This document shows, in pieces, positions 17,440-26,612 of a stretch of 64,000 nucleotides of DNA (position 1 is the stretch's first letter; each line of letters begins with the position of its first letter). This DNA comes from Algoriphagus oliviformis (GTDB taxonomy: Bacteria > Bacteroidota > Bacteroidia > Cytophagales > Cyclobacteriaceae): NCBI RefSeq assembly GCF_017254915.1, contig NZ_JAFKCT010000005.1, positions 186,001 through 250,000 on the forward strand, written 5' to 3'. The notes under the pieces are model-generated. The model made no database searches and was not told the DNA's origin. It was given only the letters and a program-made list of their open reading frames with translations. Made by a program: the position numbers and the translations under genes.

Positions 17440-18072
17440 CTACACCAGCTTGTCGCGGAAGGCCTTGGCGACGGCTTCGCTCTTGGAGTTGACGTGGAGC
17501 TTTTCGTAGATCTTCTTGATGTGGCTCCGTACGGTATCCATGGCGATGAACATCTCCGCGGCGATCATCTTGTAGGAATAGCCCTTCACCAGATATTGCA
17601 GGACTTCCTTTTCCCGCTCGGAGAGGTTGTAGTCCTTGTCTGCGGGGAGGTTCATCTGCGAAAACATCCTCAGTACCTGCGCCGCCACGGAAGCGGTCAT
17701 GGGAGCTCCCCCGGTGGAGGCTTCCTGGATATATTCCAGCAACTTGGCCGGCGGGGTTTTCTTCAGGATATACCCGTTAGCCCCGCTGAGCAGGGCTTGG
17801 AAGATGTTTTGGTGATCGTCGAAAACCGTCAGCATCAGCACGCTCACATCCGGCTTGGTAGCCTTGATGAGCTTGAGGCCGTCCAGACCGTTGACATCGG
17901 GCATGTCTATGTCCATGAGCACCACGTCTGGCTGATAGGTGGTGACCTCCTGGACCACATTGCTGCAGTTGCGGAAAGCGGCCTGCACGCTGAATCCCTC
18001 GCTGCCGTCTATCAGCATGGTCAGACCTTCGCGCAGTTGGGGGTTGTCTTCGTAGATCAGGAGCTTTATCAT
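17440..18072 (-). CDS. NarL/LuxR-family response regulator
   Basis: DNA-binding response regulator of 210 residues, starting at the ATG 18072 (MIKLLIYEDN). The receiver domain has acidic residues near EDNPQLREG, the phosphoacceptor in VLMDIDMPDVNG, Thr in LMLTVFDD and Lys in YILKKTPP. The C-terminal LuxR helix-turn-helix is in LSEREKEVLQYLVKGYSYK and DTVRSHIKKIYEKLHVNSKS. It follows the propeller histidine kinase by 65 bp on the same strand; a HisKA_3 kinase plus NarL regulator is a standard pair. Confidence 0.95.
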   Translation of the reverse strand: MIKLLIYEDNPQLREGLTMLIDGSEGFSVQAAFRNCSNVVQEVTTYQPDVVLMDIDMPDVNGLDGLKLIKATKPDVSVLMLTVFDDHQNIFQALLSGANGYILKKTPPAKLLEYIQEASTGGAPMTASVAAQVLRMFSQMNLPADKDYNLSEREKEVLQYLVKGYSYKMIAAEMFIAMDTVRSHIKKIYEKLHVNSKSEAVAKAFRDKLV

Positions 18073-18137
18073 GGTATTTTCCAAAAATCTAAACTAGCGC
18101 AATATTCCCAAGGACTCAATCACATATTGATGTGGAA

Positions 18138-21131
18138 TCAATGGGGGATCTGCAGATGCAGCGTCGTGCCTTCTCCAGGCGTGGAGTGGATATCCAGGCT
18201 TCCCTTGAGGTTTCTCGCTCTTTTTTTCATGTTTTCCAGTCCATTGCCCCGATCCAGGTCTTCCGGGTCAAAACCCACCCCGTAGTCCTTGATCTTCAGC
18301 ACAAAGGTCTGCCGCTCCAGTGCGAAAGAGACAAAGACACGGGTAGCCTTGGAGTACTTCGCGGCATTGTTGATCCCCTCTTTGAAAATCAAGAAGAGGT
18401 CCCGGCGTGCGTCCATGCTCAGCTTCATGTCCAGCACCCGCTCGCTGATCTCCATGCTGAGCAGGATGTCCTTGCTCTCCAGCACCTCGTTGGCAAATTC
18501 CCGCATTCGGGCGATGAGCCTTTCCATGGTGTCGTTTTGCGGCTTGATACTCCACACGATGTCATCCATCGCGTCCATCATCCGCTGGCTGTTTTCGGAG
18601 ATCTTGGAAATGTATTCGCTGGACTTGGCCGGGTCGGTGCCGATCTTGGTCTTTGCCATGGAGCTCAGGATGTTGATCGTGCTGAGGGTGGAGCCCATGT
18701 CGTCGTGGAGGTCACGGGCCAGCTGGTTTCGGATTTTGACCACGGCCAGGATACGGTTGAGCCGCAGGCGGTAGATCAGGTAGAGAAGGGCCAGCAGGGC
18801 CAGGGCCAGGAGCGACTTAAACCACCAAGTCTGCATCAGCGCCGGCTGTATGGTAAAGCGGTACACGGCAGCCTCGGAGAAGTCCCCGGACTCGTTGGCG
18901 CTTTTTACCTCAAAGGCGTAGTCTCCGGGAGGCAGGAGGGAATAGACGGCTTCAAAGTCACCCTTGGCCTCCCGCCAGACCGGATCCGCCCCCAGCAGTC
19001 GGTAGTGGTAGGTGAAGCGGTCTTGGATGGTAAAATCAAGGATGTTGAAGTCGAATTTCAGGCTGTTTTCGTGGGAGGAAAACTTTGTCCGCGTGGCCGG
19101 CACCGAGCCGTCGCCGATGTAGCTTCCGAAAAGCTCGATGTTGGTGATCGAGGGTACGGCCGGGGCGAGGTTGCGCTTAAACTGCCCGGGGTCGAAGACC
19201 ATGATGGAGTTGCTGCTCACAAAAGCCAGCTCCCCCGATGCCAGGCGCGTGCCGCCGCGTCCATCGCTGGGGATCTTGGAGAAGAAATGGTTTTTGCCGA
19301 AAGAATAAAATGTGTTGCTGCTGGCGTCAAATCGGCCCATTCCGTCCGGCGTGTAGACCCAGACCAAACCCTTGGCTTCGGAGAGAAGGTGCTGGATTTT
19401 GTTGCTTACCAGCCCATCCGAAAAGGAAAAGACCTCGTTGGCCCCGCTCTTGGAGTTGTACTTGTTGAGCAGCTCGTGGCCAAAGACGAAGATGCTGTCG
19501 TTGACTTGGAGGAGCTTTTGGATGTCGTTGGAGGAGAGGAGGGGTGCGTCGAGCTGCTTGAGGGTTTTGCCGTCCTCCAGGTCGAGGATATAGATTCCCT
19601 CGTTGTTGGTGGCTACCCATAGCTTTTGGTCCCGGCTGACCAGCAGCTGGGGAATCCGCCCTGGAAACTTCCTGATGCGCTGGAAGCCCGCCCCGTCAAG
19701 GCCCTGCCCCTGATACCGTATGACACTGCCATTTTGGGTGCCAAACCAAAGATTGCCCCGTCCATCTTGGGCGATGCTCCGGATGGTGGATCCGCCGATG
19801 GCTTCGGGATAGAGGAATTGGACGGATTTGGAGCGGAGGTCGATCACTTGCAGGAGGCCATTTTGTAGTCCCACCCAGACCAGCTGCCGGGATTTGTCGT
19901 GATGGATATCCCATACTTGGAGCGACTCGCTGGAGGTTGGCGCAGCTTGATAAGCCCAGGAGACGTCTTTTTTTCCGGTCTTGAGACTGAGCAGCTGCAG
20001 GCCTTTGCCCCAGCTCCCCAGCCAGAGCGTCGTATCGCCGTCATGGATGACTTCCTCCACCGCCTGGTACTCGTAGTTGCCGTCCTGGAGCTGCTCCTCC
20101 AGAAAGTAGATGCTCGGCGTATCAAAATGCAGGAAGTAGAGGCCATCGTCTGTCGCCAGCCAAAGTCCCCCAGCCTCATCCCAGATCATCTTCGAGATCT
20201 TGTCGTAGCGTAGGTCAGATTGCACCAGGGGTCTGAACTGCCCCGACTCGCGGTCAAAGTCCGCCAAGGTCTGGATGCCGTAGCGCCATATGGCACCGTC
20301 AGGCAGCTCCAGATGTCCAAATGCCTCCTGGTAGTTGTGGTTTGGGGGACTGAGCTGGGTTTTGTGGTTTTTCCAGGATTTGTTTCGGGGGTCGTAAGAG
20401 ACCAGGCGCTCATCCGGTGCCCAGTAGTTGATCCACGAGACTCCCTGGGCATCCTGGTGGTAGTTGAATACGTAGCCGAAGTCTGGATTTTTCAGCACCT
20501 CCAGCCCGAGGGGATTGTGGTCGCGGGTGTAGATTTCCTTTCTCGCAGGATCATAGACGCTGATCCCTTCCACATGGCTGATCCAATACAGTCCTGCTTT
20601 GTCTTCAAAGATGGCCCTAGGCCTCCAGCCTTCGGGGATTTTGATGGGAAGGTTTTGGTCGGTGACGAGTCCCTTCTGCTGGTCGATCCAGAGGAGCTTG
20701 TTGTTGTTGAGGATCACAAAGAGGCTGCCCTTGCTGTCCATCCAGAGCGACTCGCCCTGGGAGCGGTCTTCCTTTTTCTCAAAAGGCACCGGGGAGAAAA
20801 GCTGGTTTTCGGCGCTGTAGCTGCCATACTCGTCGCCCACCCGCAGCCACATCCTGCCCTCGCTGTCGGCCAGGATCTCCGACACGGGCTTGCTTGGCTG
20901 CACTTCCGGGCTGCGGATGCCATAGCTCATAAACTTCCGCCCGTCGAAGCGCTGCAGGCCGTTGGAGCTGCCGATCCAGAGGAAGCCATGGCGGTCTTTG
21001 TAGAGGGTGAGGATTTGGTTGGTCGCCAGTCCCTCGGCAGTGCCAAAGCGGTTGACAAAGAAGCGCTTGGTCTCCGCGGTGACGAACAGACACTGAAAAA
21101 GAAGCAAAGAGAAGAGCAGAAGTTTTTTCAT
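18138..21131 (-). CDS. Sensor histidine kinase with Reg_prop beta-propellers and Y_Y_Y domain
   Basis: Membrane sensor of 997 residues. From the ATG at 21131 it has a signal peptide (MKKLLLFSLLLFQCLFVTA), then a periplasmic stretch of Reg_prop repeats forming propellers (for example FLWIGSSNGLQRFDG, GLWLATDDGLYFLHFD), a Y_Y_Y domain near 690-765, one transmembrane helix (WFKSLLALALLALLYLIYRL), and a HisKA_3 kinase with phospho-acceptor His in ARDLHDDMGSTLSTINILSS, N-box NNAAKYSKA and G-box GVGFDPEDL. In Bacteroidota such receptors often sense glycans as hybrids; this one lacks a fused receiver and signals to the NarL regulator next door. Confidence 0.95.
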   Translation of the reverse strand: MKKLLLFSLLLFQCLFVTAETKRFFVNRFGTAEGLATNQILTLYKDRHGFLWIGSSNGLQRFDGRKFMSYGIRSPEVQPSKPVSEILADSEGRMWLRVGDEYGSYSAENQLFSPVPFEKKEDRSQGESLWMDSKGSLFVILNNNKLLWIDQQKGLVTDQNLPIKIPEGWRPRAIFEDKAGLYWISHVEGISVYDPARKEIYTRDHNPLGLEVLKNPDFGYVFNYHQDAQGVSWINYWAPDERLVSYDPRNKSWKNHKTQLSPPNHNYQEAFGHLELPDGAIWRYGIQTLADFDRESGQFRPLVQSDLRYDKISKMIWDEAGGLWLATDDGLYFLHFDTPSIYFLEEQLQDGNYEYQAVEEVIHDGDTTLWLGSWGKGLQLLSLKTGKKDVSWAYQAAPTSSESLQVWDIHHDKSRQLVWVGLQNGLLQVIDLRSKSVQFLYPEAIGGSTIRSIAQDGRGNLWFGTQNGSVIRYQGQGLDGAGFQRIRKFPGRIPQLLVSRDQKLWVATNNEGIYILDLEDGKTLKQLDAPLLSSNDIQKLLQVNDSIFVFGHELLNKYNSKSGANEVFSFSDGLVSNKIQHLLSEAKGLVWVYTPDGMGRFDASSNTFYSFGKNHFFSKIPSDGRGGTRLASGELAFVSSNSIMVFDPGQFKRNLAPAVPSITNIELFGSYIGDGSVPATRTKFSSHENSLKFDFNILDFTIQDRFTYHYRLLGADPVWREAKGDFEAVYSLLPPGDYAFEVKSANESGDFSEAAVYRFTIQPALMQTWWFKSLLALALLALLYLIYRLRLNRILAVVKIRNQLARDLHDDMGSTLSTINILSSMAKTKIGTDPAKSSEYISKISENSQRMMDAMDDIVWSIKPQNDTMERLIARMREFANEVLESKDILLSMEISERVLDMKLSMDARRDLFLIFKEGINNAAKYSKATRVFVSFALERQTFVLKIKDYGVGFDPEDLDRGNGLENMKKRARNLKGSLDIHSTPGEGTTLHLQIPH

Positions 21132-21313
21132 GTAGTTCGACGGATCTCTCAAGGGCTCTTTTGGAATGCTTGCCAGACGTACTAAAATTAAGTCTTTGGC
21201 CCATATTTCGGATTTTTTGGGAGATGAAAATCACATGTTTATGTGATGGGATTTGGAGGTAGCCGGTGCAACCCAGGCCCTGCTATGGACATCTTTGGGA
21301 TAAAATCTTGACC

Positions 21314-22711
21314 ATGAAAAAGACAACTTTGGCATTACTGAGCGCCTTGGTGCTATGGATTCCCGGCCTCTCGGCCCAAGAGCTCAGCCTTGACCAGATG
21401 CGGGAGGACCTGGGTATTTTCCGCGACGCGCTGGAGACATTTCATCCGGAAATGTACCGCTACACCGACCAGAAGCGGTTTTCAAACCTCTTTGATTCTC
21501 TGGAAGCCCAGCTGGGCAGTCCCCTGAGCCAGCGGGAGTTTTACAAGTTGCTGCGGCCGGCATTGGTGGCGCTGAAGGACGGGCACGTCAAGTGGATCGT
21601 CCAGGGCCAAGATCAGCACTACGGCTTTTTCACCGAGGGGCTGTTCCCGCTACAGCTCTATTTCCAAGGCGAGTCCGTGAAGGTGCTGGGCCACTTCGGC
21701 GGGGAGTCGGTGCCTGTTTTGGCGGAAGTCAAAGCGATCAACGGGCAAGCCATCGCCACGCTTCGTCAGCAGCTGCTTTCCGGCCTCACCTATGGAGACG
21801 GGGAGAGCCTAGGCGGCAAATATTTCGAGCTCAACCGCTACTTTTCCGCCTTTTACTCCACCGAATACGGGATCGCCGATACCTATCACGTCTTGCTCTC
21901 CCAAGACGGAAAGGAATGGGAGTGGAAGGGAGCGGGCGTGGGAAAAGCGCAGATCGAGCAGGCCTTTGCTGCCGAGGAGGAGCCTTTTTCCTTTCGCCTG
22001 CTCAATGGCTGGACTGGACTACTGGACATCAACCGGTTCTATACTTTCAAGGAGGAGCCGGATTACGGGGATTTCCTGAAAAACTCCTTTGAATCCCTGC
22101 AACGCGAGGGCATTTCCAACCTGATCCTTGACCTGCGTGGCAACGAAGGGGGAAGTGAGAAATACGGCATAGCGCTGTACAGGTACCTGGCTGCGGGCAA
22201 GTTTGACTACTACGACTTCCTGAGCACCCGCCCCAACCAAAAAGTAGACTTTCCCCACTATACCTCCAAGCTCTTCCGCTTGGCCAACAATTTCCATAAA
22301 AAGAAGGATGGCGTGTACCGCCTGAGCCTTGCCCCGGACAAGACCCAAAAGCCCTACAAGAATGCCTTCTCGGGTAAAGTGATCGTCCTGCTGGATGGGC
22401 AGAGCTTCTCGGTCACGACCGAGTTTGCCTCCAGGGCGCAGTCCGACGGCAGGGCTGTTTTCGTAGGGGAGGAGACGGCCGGCGGCGCGGCGGTGAACAG
22501 CAGCGGATTTTTCACCATCCTCACACTGCCAAACTCAAAGATCGATCTGGGCGTGCCGAGGCTGGGCTTCCACATGGCCAACGTCAGCCCGAGAATAGAC
22601 CAGAACCGCGGAATCGTCCCCGACGTGGCCGTGATCACCACGGCAGAGGACATGCTTTCCGGCAGGGATGCCGTGATGGAGCAGGCCCTGCAGCTGGTGG
22701 AAAAGCCCTAG
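21314..22711 (+). CDS. S41-family (tail-specific protease-like) peptidase, exported
   Basis: Probable periplasmic serine protease, 465 residues, starting at the ATG 21314 (MKKTTLALLSALVLWIPGLS signal). The S41 core shows LILDLRGNEGGSEKYGIALY, then KVIVLLDGQSFSVTTEFASR with the likely catalytic serine, and GEETAGGAAV. It is divergent from the propeller kinase (about 180 bp between starts), so joint regulation is possible. No PDZ domain is obvious. Substrate unknown. Confidence 0.88.
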   Translation: MKKTTLALLSALVLWIPGLSAQELSLDQMREDLGIFRDALETFHPEMYRYTDQKRFSNLFDSLEAQLGSPLSQREFYKLLRPALVALKDGHVKWIVQGQDQHYGFFTEGLFPLQLYFQGESVKVLGHFGGESVPVLAEVKAINGQAIATLRQQLLSGLTYGDGESLGGKYFELNRYFSAFYSTEYGIADTYHVLLSQDGKEWEWKGAGVGKAQIEQAFAAEEEPFSFRLLNGWTGLLDINRFYTFKEEPDYGDFLKNSFESLQREGISNLILDLRGNEGGSEKYGIALYRYLAAGKFDYYDFLSTRPNQKVDFPHYTSKLFRLANNFHKKKDGVYRLSLAPDKTQKPYKNAFSGKVIVLLDGQSFSVTTEFASRAQSDGRAVFVGEETAGGAAVNSSGFFTILTLPNSKIDLGVPRLGFHMANVSPRIDQNRGIVPDVAVITTAEDMLSGRDAVMEQALQLVEKP

Positions 22712-22770
22712 GTAAGGCAATGGGTTTTGATTTGGGAAGCCGAAAGGCCTATCCGGCGGCAGATTTTGAC

Positions 22771-22812
22771 AATTCCCTGTCTGGCAATTAAAGTGGCCTG
22801 GCAGGGGATTTT
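22771..22812. terminator. Possible bidirectional terminator between convergent genes
   Basis: Stem AATTCCCTG (22771-22779) with CAGGGGATT (22802-22810), one G-T pair, then a short T run. It lies between the S41 gene and the convergent PAS kinase. The loop is long (22 nt), so the call is weak. Confidence 0.4.
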
Positions 22813-22817
22813 GATGA

Positions 22818-24851
22818 CTACCTCACCGCCGCATCGGCCAAGAAGTCCACTCGGAAGGTGGTGCCCTCGTCCACCTGGCTTTCCAGACTGATCCGCGCTC
22901 CGAGGGATTCCAGCTGGGTTTTGACGAGGTAGAGTCCCACACCTTTGGAATCGGGGTTTTTGTGGAAGGTCTTGTTCATCCCAAAGACCTTTCCTCCGTG
23001 CTTTTTCAGGTCTATGCCGAGCCCGTTGTCCGAGAAGAGCAGAAAAGGATTGCCCTGGTCTATACCCGAGCGGATGGAAAGCAGGGGAGGACGGTCGGGG
23101 TGCCGGTACTTGAGCGCGTTGGACATCAGGTTGAGGAAGACGCTTTCGAGATAGGATTTGGAAAAATGGAGCGTGGGCATGTCACCAAAGTCCACCTGTA
23201 CCTCCGCCGCATATTCCCTGATCTTGCCGATCAGGGCGGTTTTGGTCTTCTCATAGACCTCCGCCAGCGAGACGGCCTCGATTTTTTGGTCGGTGTCCTC
23301 CTGGACCTTCAGGATATCGATGGTCTCTTCCATCGAGGAGAGGAGGTTTTTGATCACCTGCTCCACCAGCCCAAAGAGTTCCTCTTTTTGCCCTTCTTCC
23401 TCCTCGGTTTTGTAAAACTTGACCAAAGCATCCAGGGTGATGACCGGAGAGCGGAGGTTGTGCGAGATGATATGGGCAAAGTTGAGCAGCTGCTTGTTTT
23501 TGGATTCCAGCTTATCGAGGAGGTCTTTCAGCTCTTTTCTCGAGCTGCTCAGCTGGGTGATGTCCGTGGCGATGCCGATGAAGCCCAGGTGTTTTCCATT
23601 GTCTGATCTGATCTGGGAGACATTGAGCTGCACGGGGAAGGTACTTCCGTCCTTTCGCAGGTAGTTCCACTCGTCGGAGTGCACTTTGCCTTGCAGGGGA
23701 TAGAGCGTAAAGACGTCATGCCACTGCACGGGCCTTCCGAGCTCCCTACTCATCTGGGCGGCCTTCGCCTGGACCTCGATGGGTAGGTGGAACTGCTCCG
23801 GCTTCGCTTTGCCCACCACCTCGTCGGCGGCGTAGCCCAGCATGCGCTCGGCCCCCTTGGAGAAGTGGCGGATCAGGCCGTTTTTGTCCGTGGCGATGAT
23901 GGACACTGCCGCGGAGTCCAGGATACCCTTGAGCTCCTGGTTACGGATCTCGACCATCTTTTCCAGGTTTTGCTTCGCCAGGAGGAGTTCGTGCTCGGCT
24001 TTTACCCGCTTTTCGTCGGATCTGTTGAGCCAGGCCGCTGCATCCCAGACCAGAAACAGACCGACCACCAGGATGCTCAAGGCAAAGAGCGCGATGCCAA
24101 AGTCCACCTGGATGAGGTCCAGGCGCTGCACCTGCATCCAGGCAAAGCTGATCGCCACCAAAGCCAGGATAATCCTAGGCGTTAGCCTTCGGGCGAGGAT
24201 GCTGCCTTTTTTGTCACCTATGAGCAATCCCGTCACCCCGAGATGGGCGTGCTGCAGCGTGAGCAGCAGGGAAAAGACAAACCAGATCAGCGCGATACTG
24301 GGCGAGATACCCGTGAGAAAGGAAAGGGTATAGAAGTCCGGCACCTTCATCAGGTAGCCCATCAGGGCGATGAAGGTCAGCAAGCTGATGCCATGGAGAA
24401 GGATTTGTCCGAGGAAAGGCCGGGGACGGGAAGCGGTGAACAAGAGGAGGGAAGAGCCAAAGAGGAGGTAGATGATCGCCGTCATTCCGGGAATCCGTCC
24501 CGGAGTGGGGCTCCCCTCAGCCCTTCCTATCCCGTCTTCCACGATCAGCTCATCCAGGCCCAAGTTGACCTGTAGAAAGTCCTGGGCAAGGGAGAGCGAT
24601 GCCGTGGCCAAGATCAGCGCGGCCAAGATCCGGGCGACAGCGACAGCCTTGTCACTCAGCCAAGACCAACAGCAGATTCCGGTGAGCGCCAGCAAAACGG
24701 CCGAGTTGAACTTGATACCCGGCAGGTCTGGAAAGAGCTGAAGCAGTGCGCGGATGTCCAAAAACCAGCTGACAACAAAGACCAAACCCAAGAAAGCCAG
24801 GATTTGGGCTGCCAGTGGCAGTCTATTCTTGATAAGGGAAGTGGTACTCAA
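22818..24851 (-). CDS. PAS-domain sensor histidine kinase with multi-helix membrane sensor
   Basis: Signal-transducing kinase, 677 residues. Residues 1 to about 265 form roughly seven to eight membrane helices, then a short coiled coil (KAEHELLLAKQNLEKMVEIR), a PAS domain with PAC (ILDSAAVSIIATDKNGLIRH; HLGFIGIATDITQL), and HisKA plus HATPase_c with phospho-acceptor in FAHIISHNLRSPVITLD, N-box LMSNALKYRHPD and SDNGLGIDL. The only start before the first helix is TTG at 24851, directly after an in-frame stop codon; I see no ATG alternative until about residue 123. No regulator gene is adjacent. Confidence 0.92.
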   Translation of the reverse strand: MSTTSLIKNRLPLAAQILAFLGLVFVVSWFLDIRALLQLFPDLPGIKFNSAVLLALTGICCWSWLSDKAVAVARILAALILATASLSLAQDFLQVNLGLDELIVEDGIGRAEGSPTPGRIPGMTAIIYLLFGSSLLLFTASRPRPFLGQILLHGISLLTFIALMGYLMKVPDFYTLSFLTGISPSIALIWFVFSLLLTLQHAHLGVTGLLIGDKKGSILARRLTPRIILALVAISFAWMQVQRLDLIQVDFGIALFALSILVVGLFLVWDAAAWLNRSDEKRVKAEHELLLAKQNLEKMVEIRNQELKGILDSAAVSIIATDKNGLIRHFSKGAERMLGYAADEVVGKAKPEQFHLPIEVQAKAAQMSRELGRPVQWHDVFTLYPLQGKVHSDEWNYLRKDGSTFPVQLNVSQIRSDNGKHLGFIGIATDITQLSSSRKELKDLLDKLESKNKQLLNFAHIISHNLRSPVITLDALVKFYKTEEEEGQKEELFGLVEQVIKNLLSSMEETIDILKVQEDTDQKIEAVSLAEVYEKTKTALIGKIREYAAEVQVDFGDMPTLHFSKSYLESVFLNLMSNALKYRHPDRPPLLSIRSGIDQGNPFLLFSDNGLGIDLKKHGGKVFGMNKTFHKNPDSKGVGLYLVKTQLESLGARISLESQVDEGTTFRVDFLADAAVR

Positions 24852-24950
24852 TCAGGGTAAGGGTGTGGATTGGCAATGCTGAAATATCCACAAAGTCCGC
24901 GAAAAAAACCATTTTCAGAGGCTGCTCTTTGATTTATTCTGGATGGGTGC

Positions 24951-24997
24951 CTCGACAGGCTCGGCAACCGGGTACGTCGACAAGCTCGGCAGCCTGG
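24951..24997. repeat. Intergenic repeat, TCGACAGGCTCGGC family
   Basis: Two imperfect copies, CTCGACAGGCTCGGCAACC (24951-24969) and GTCGACAAGCTCGGCAGCC (24976-24994). A partial relative (CTGAGCCTGTCGAAGC) lies near 54178-54193 before the ThuA gene. The rest of 24852-25102 shows no gene. Confidence 0.55.
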
Positions 24998-25102
24998 GTG
25001 GGTTTTGAAAAGCACACTACCCAAGGTGGGCGGCATCGGGGTTTGGGATTTGATATCCGCCAAGCCAATGGGCAGCCCGCGGCAGAAGCCACGGGCTAAA
25101 AA

Positions 25103-25795
25103 TCATTGGAATGGGCAGGCAGCCGAGTAGAGGGCGATGTGCTGTCCCAGGTCTTGAAGGCGTGGCTTTCTCGTACCGGCGAGCTGGGAACAGTCGCCAA
25201 AGAGCTGGCCAAAGGTCTTTTTATAGTTTCCCTTCTTCACCTTGACCAGCGGACCGCCGTTTTTGGACACGAAGTAGGCCCGGTGCTTGTCACCCGTCCA
25301 GGTGATGTACTGCCCTTCCAGCGCGGTGGTCTTGCGGGCAAAAGGATCGTAAAAGACCTCAAACTGCTCGTCAAAGCCGGGGTTGAGCAGCTGGAGCAGG
25401 AGTTCCTTTTCACCGTTGATGCTGGTGTTGCGGAAGATCAGGTAGTCGGTGGGCTTTGCTGTGGGCTGGTTTTTGGACAGGAGCTTTTTCACCGAGGAGC
25501 CCCGCTCGTTGGCAAACTGGAGTCGGACGGCGGCGTTCATGGCGACGGCAAATTCATGCATGTTTTCGGCGCTGATGGTGTGGCTCTTGCCAAATTCGTC
25601 TTCGAGCTTCACCCGGGTGATGCCGCGGGTGCTGCTGGTGGTGAGGATTCTCCCCTCTACGATCTCGCCCGTTTTGAGCAGGGCATAGCCGCGGTTGGAC
25701 ATGGGCACTTCCTCCAGGGGCTGCTGCAGCTCCTGGGCAGAGAGGGATAGGCAGGCTGCGAAAAGCGCAACGAGCGTGGTTTTTAGCTTTTTCAT
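25103..25795 (-). CDS. Hypothetical exported protein
   Basis: Not recognised by name. 230 residues with a signal peptide (MKKLKTTLVALFAACLSLSA), so periplasmic or surface. A conserved-looking core has GYALLKTGEIVEGRIL and VKLEDEFGKSHTISAENMHE (about 36-80), resembling small beta-barrel domains that follow a product like a tyrosine-phosphate-binding or SH3-like fold, but that is only a pattern impression. Two cysteines near the C-terminus may form a disulfide. It borders the hairpin array; its start is 76 bp from the array edge. Confidence 0.75.
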   Translation of the reverse strand: MKKLKTTLVALFAACLSLSAQELQQPLEEVPMSNRGYALLKTGEIVEGRILTTSSTRGITRVKLEDEFGKSHTISAENMHEFAVAMNAAVRLQFANERGSSVKKLLSKNQPTAKPTDYLIFRNTSINGEKELLLQLLNPGFDEQFEVFYDPFARKTTALEGQYITWTGDKHRAYFVSKNGGPLVKVKKGNYKKTFGQLFGDCSQLAGTRKPRLQDLGQHIALYSAACPFQ

Positions 25796-25927
25796 TGGTT
25801 TAGGTTTGAGTCAGAGATGGGAAAAAGCAGGGGTGGGTTGCTTGGACTGGAGGATTTTTTTTGGGGGGGTTGCTCCCGATGGGTATCGCGCCGCCTACCG
25901 GGTGCGGCGGGCGTGTTGTGTTCTTTC

Positions 25928-26612
25928 GTCCCTACGGGACTTGCCAGTTGTTTGTGGATATGGAAACTACCGAGCTGTCGCCCCGCAGGGGCTGGTGACT
26001 AAGTCACCGAAGCAGCAGAAAAGCTCCGACTGAGGACAGTGCCGCTAGGCACGAAAGCTCGGTAGGTATTGGTGTGTGGGGCACGAGACTGCCGTAGGCA
26101 GGATACGGTAAATGAAAACCGATGTGGAACGACCGTCACAAATTCGAAGAGATAGGAAGGCGGCGTTGCTCCCGATGCCAATCGCGGACTACGCCTACCG
26201 GGGGAAAGGACAAATTCAATGCGTATCGTCCAGAAATACCCAGCAGGGGTCACCTGTTTATAGCATGGTTAGGCCCTTGGACAGATGCGACTCCGTGGGA
26301 GTCGGATGGCCTCGGCGATTGTGATTTTTTCTATAGACATGCCATCCCTTCGGGATAGACCGTCGCTCCCCTCGGTTTGGCGTTTTCGTAGGCAGGTTTT
26401 TTGGATTGCAAATCCTGGGTTGTGGAGCCGCTGTATAGCCCCCGGCTTAAGTCGGGGGCTATAGAATGGCGTCACTGACCGTTCAATGGCTTTAGCCATT
26501 TGCCTGTTCTTCATCGCGGATTAGAAATCCTAAGGGATAGGAAGGCGGGGTTTCTCTCGATGGCTATAGCGGATTCTGACTACCGGGTGCGGCGGGCAGG
26601 TTGTGCTCTTTC
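25928..26612. repeat. Array unit 1 (685 bp, complete)
   Basis: Runs from GTCCCTACGGGAC to the next copy of it. Holds all modules: A (25928 to about 26145, with a 10-bp closing stem CTACCGAGCT 25967-25976 / AGCTCGGTAG 26056-26065 around three hairpins), B (to about 26415) and C (to 26612, with the 30-nt palindrome at 26434-26463). Confidence 0.88.
26434..26463. repeat. 30-nt palindrome of unit 1
   Basis: Two 15-nt arms, TATAGCCCCCGGCTT and AAGTCGGGGGCTATA, pair fully with one G-T pair. The equivalent palindrome in unit 2 (27116-27145) differs at three left-arm positions, each matched by a change in the right arm. Confidence 0.9.

Noticed and set aside
18132..19622. 496-codon + strand frame opposite the propeller histidine kinase
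   Set aside because: The kinase on the minus strand has all expected domains; the + frame is a GC-rich shadow with no motif.
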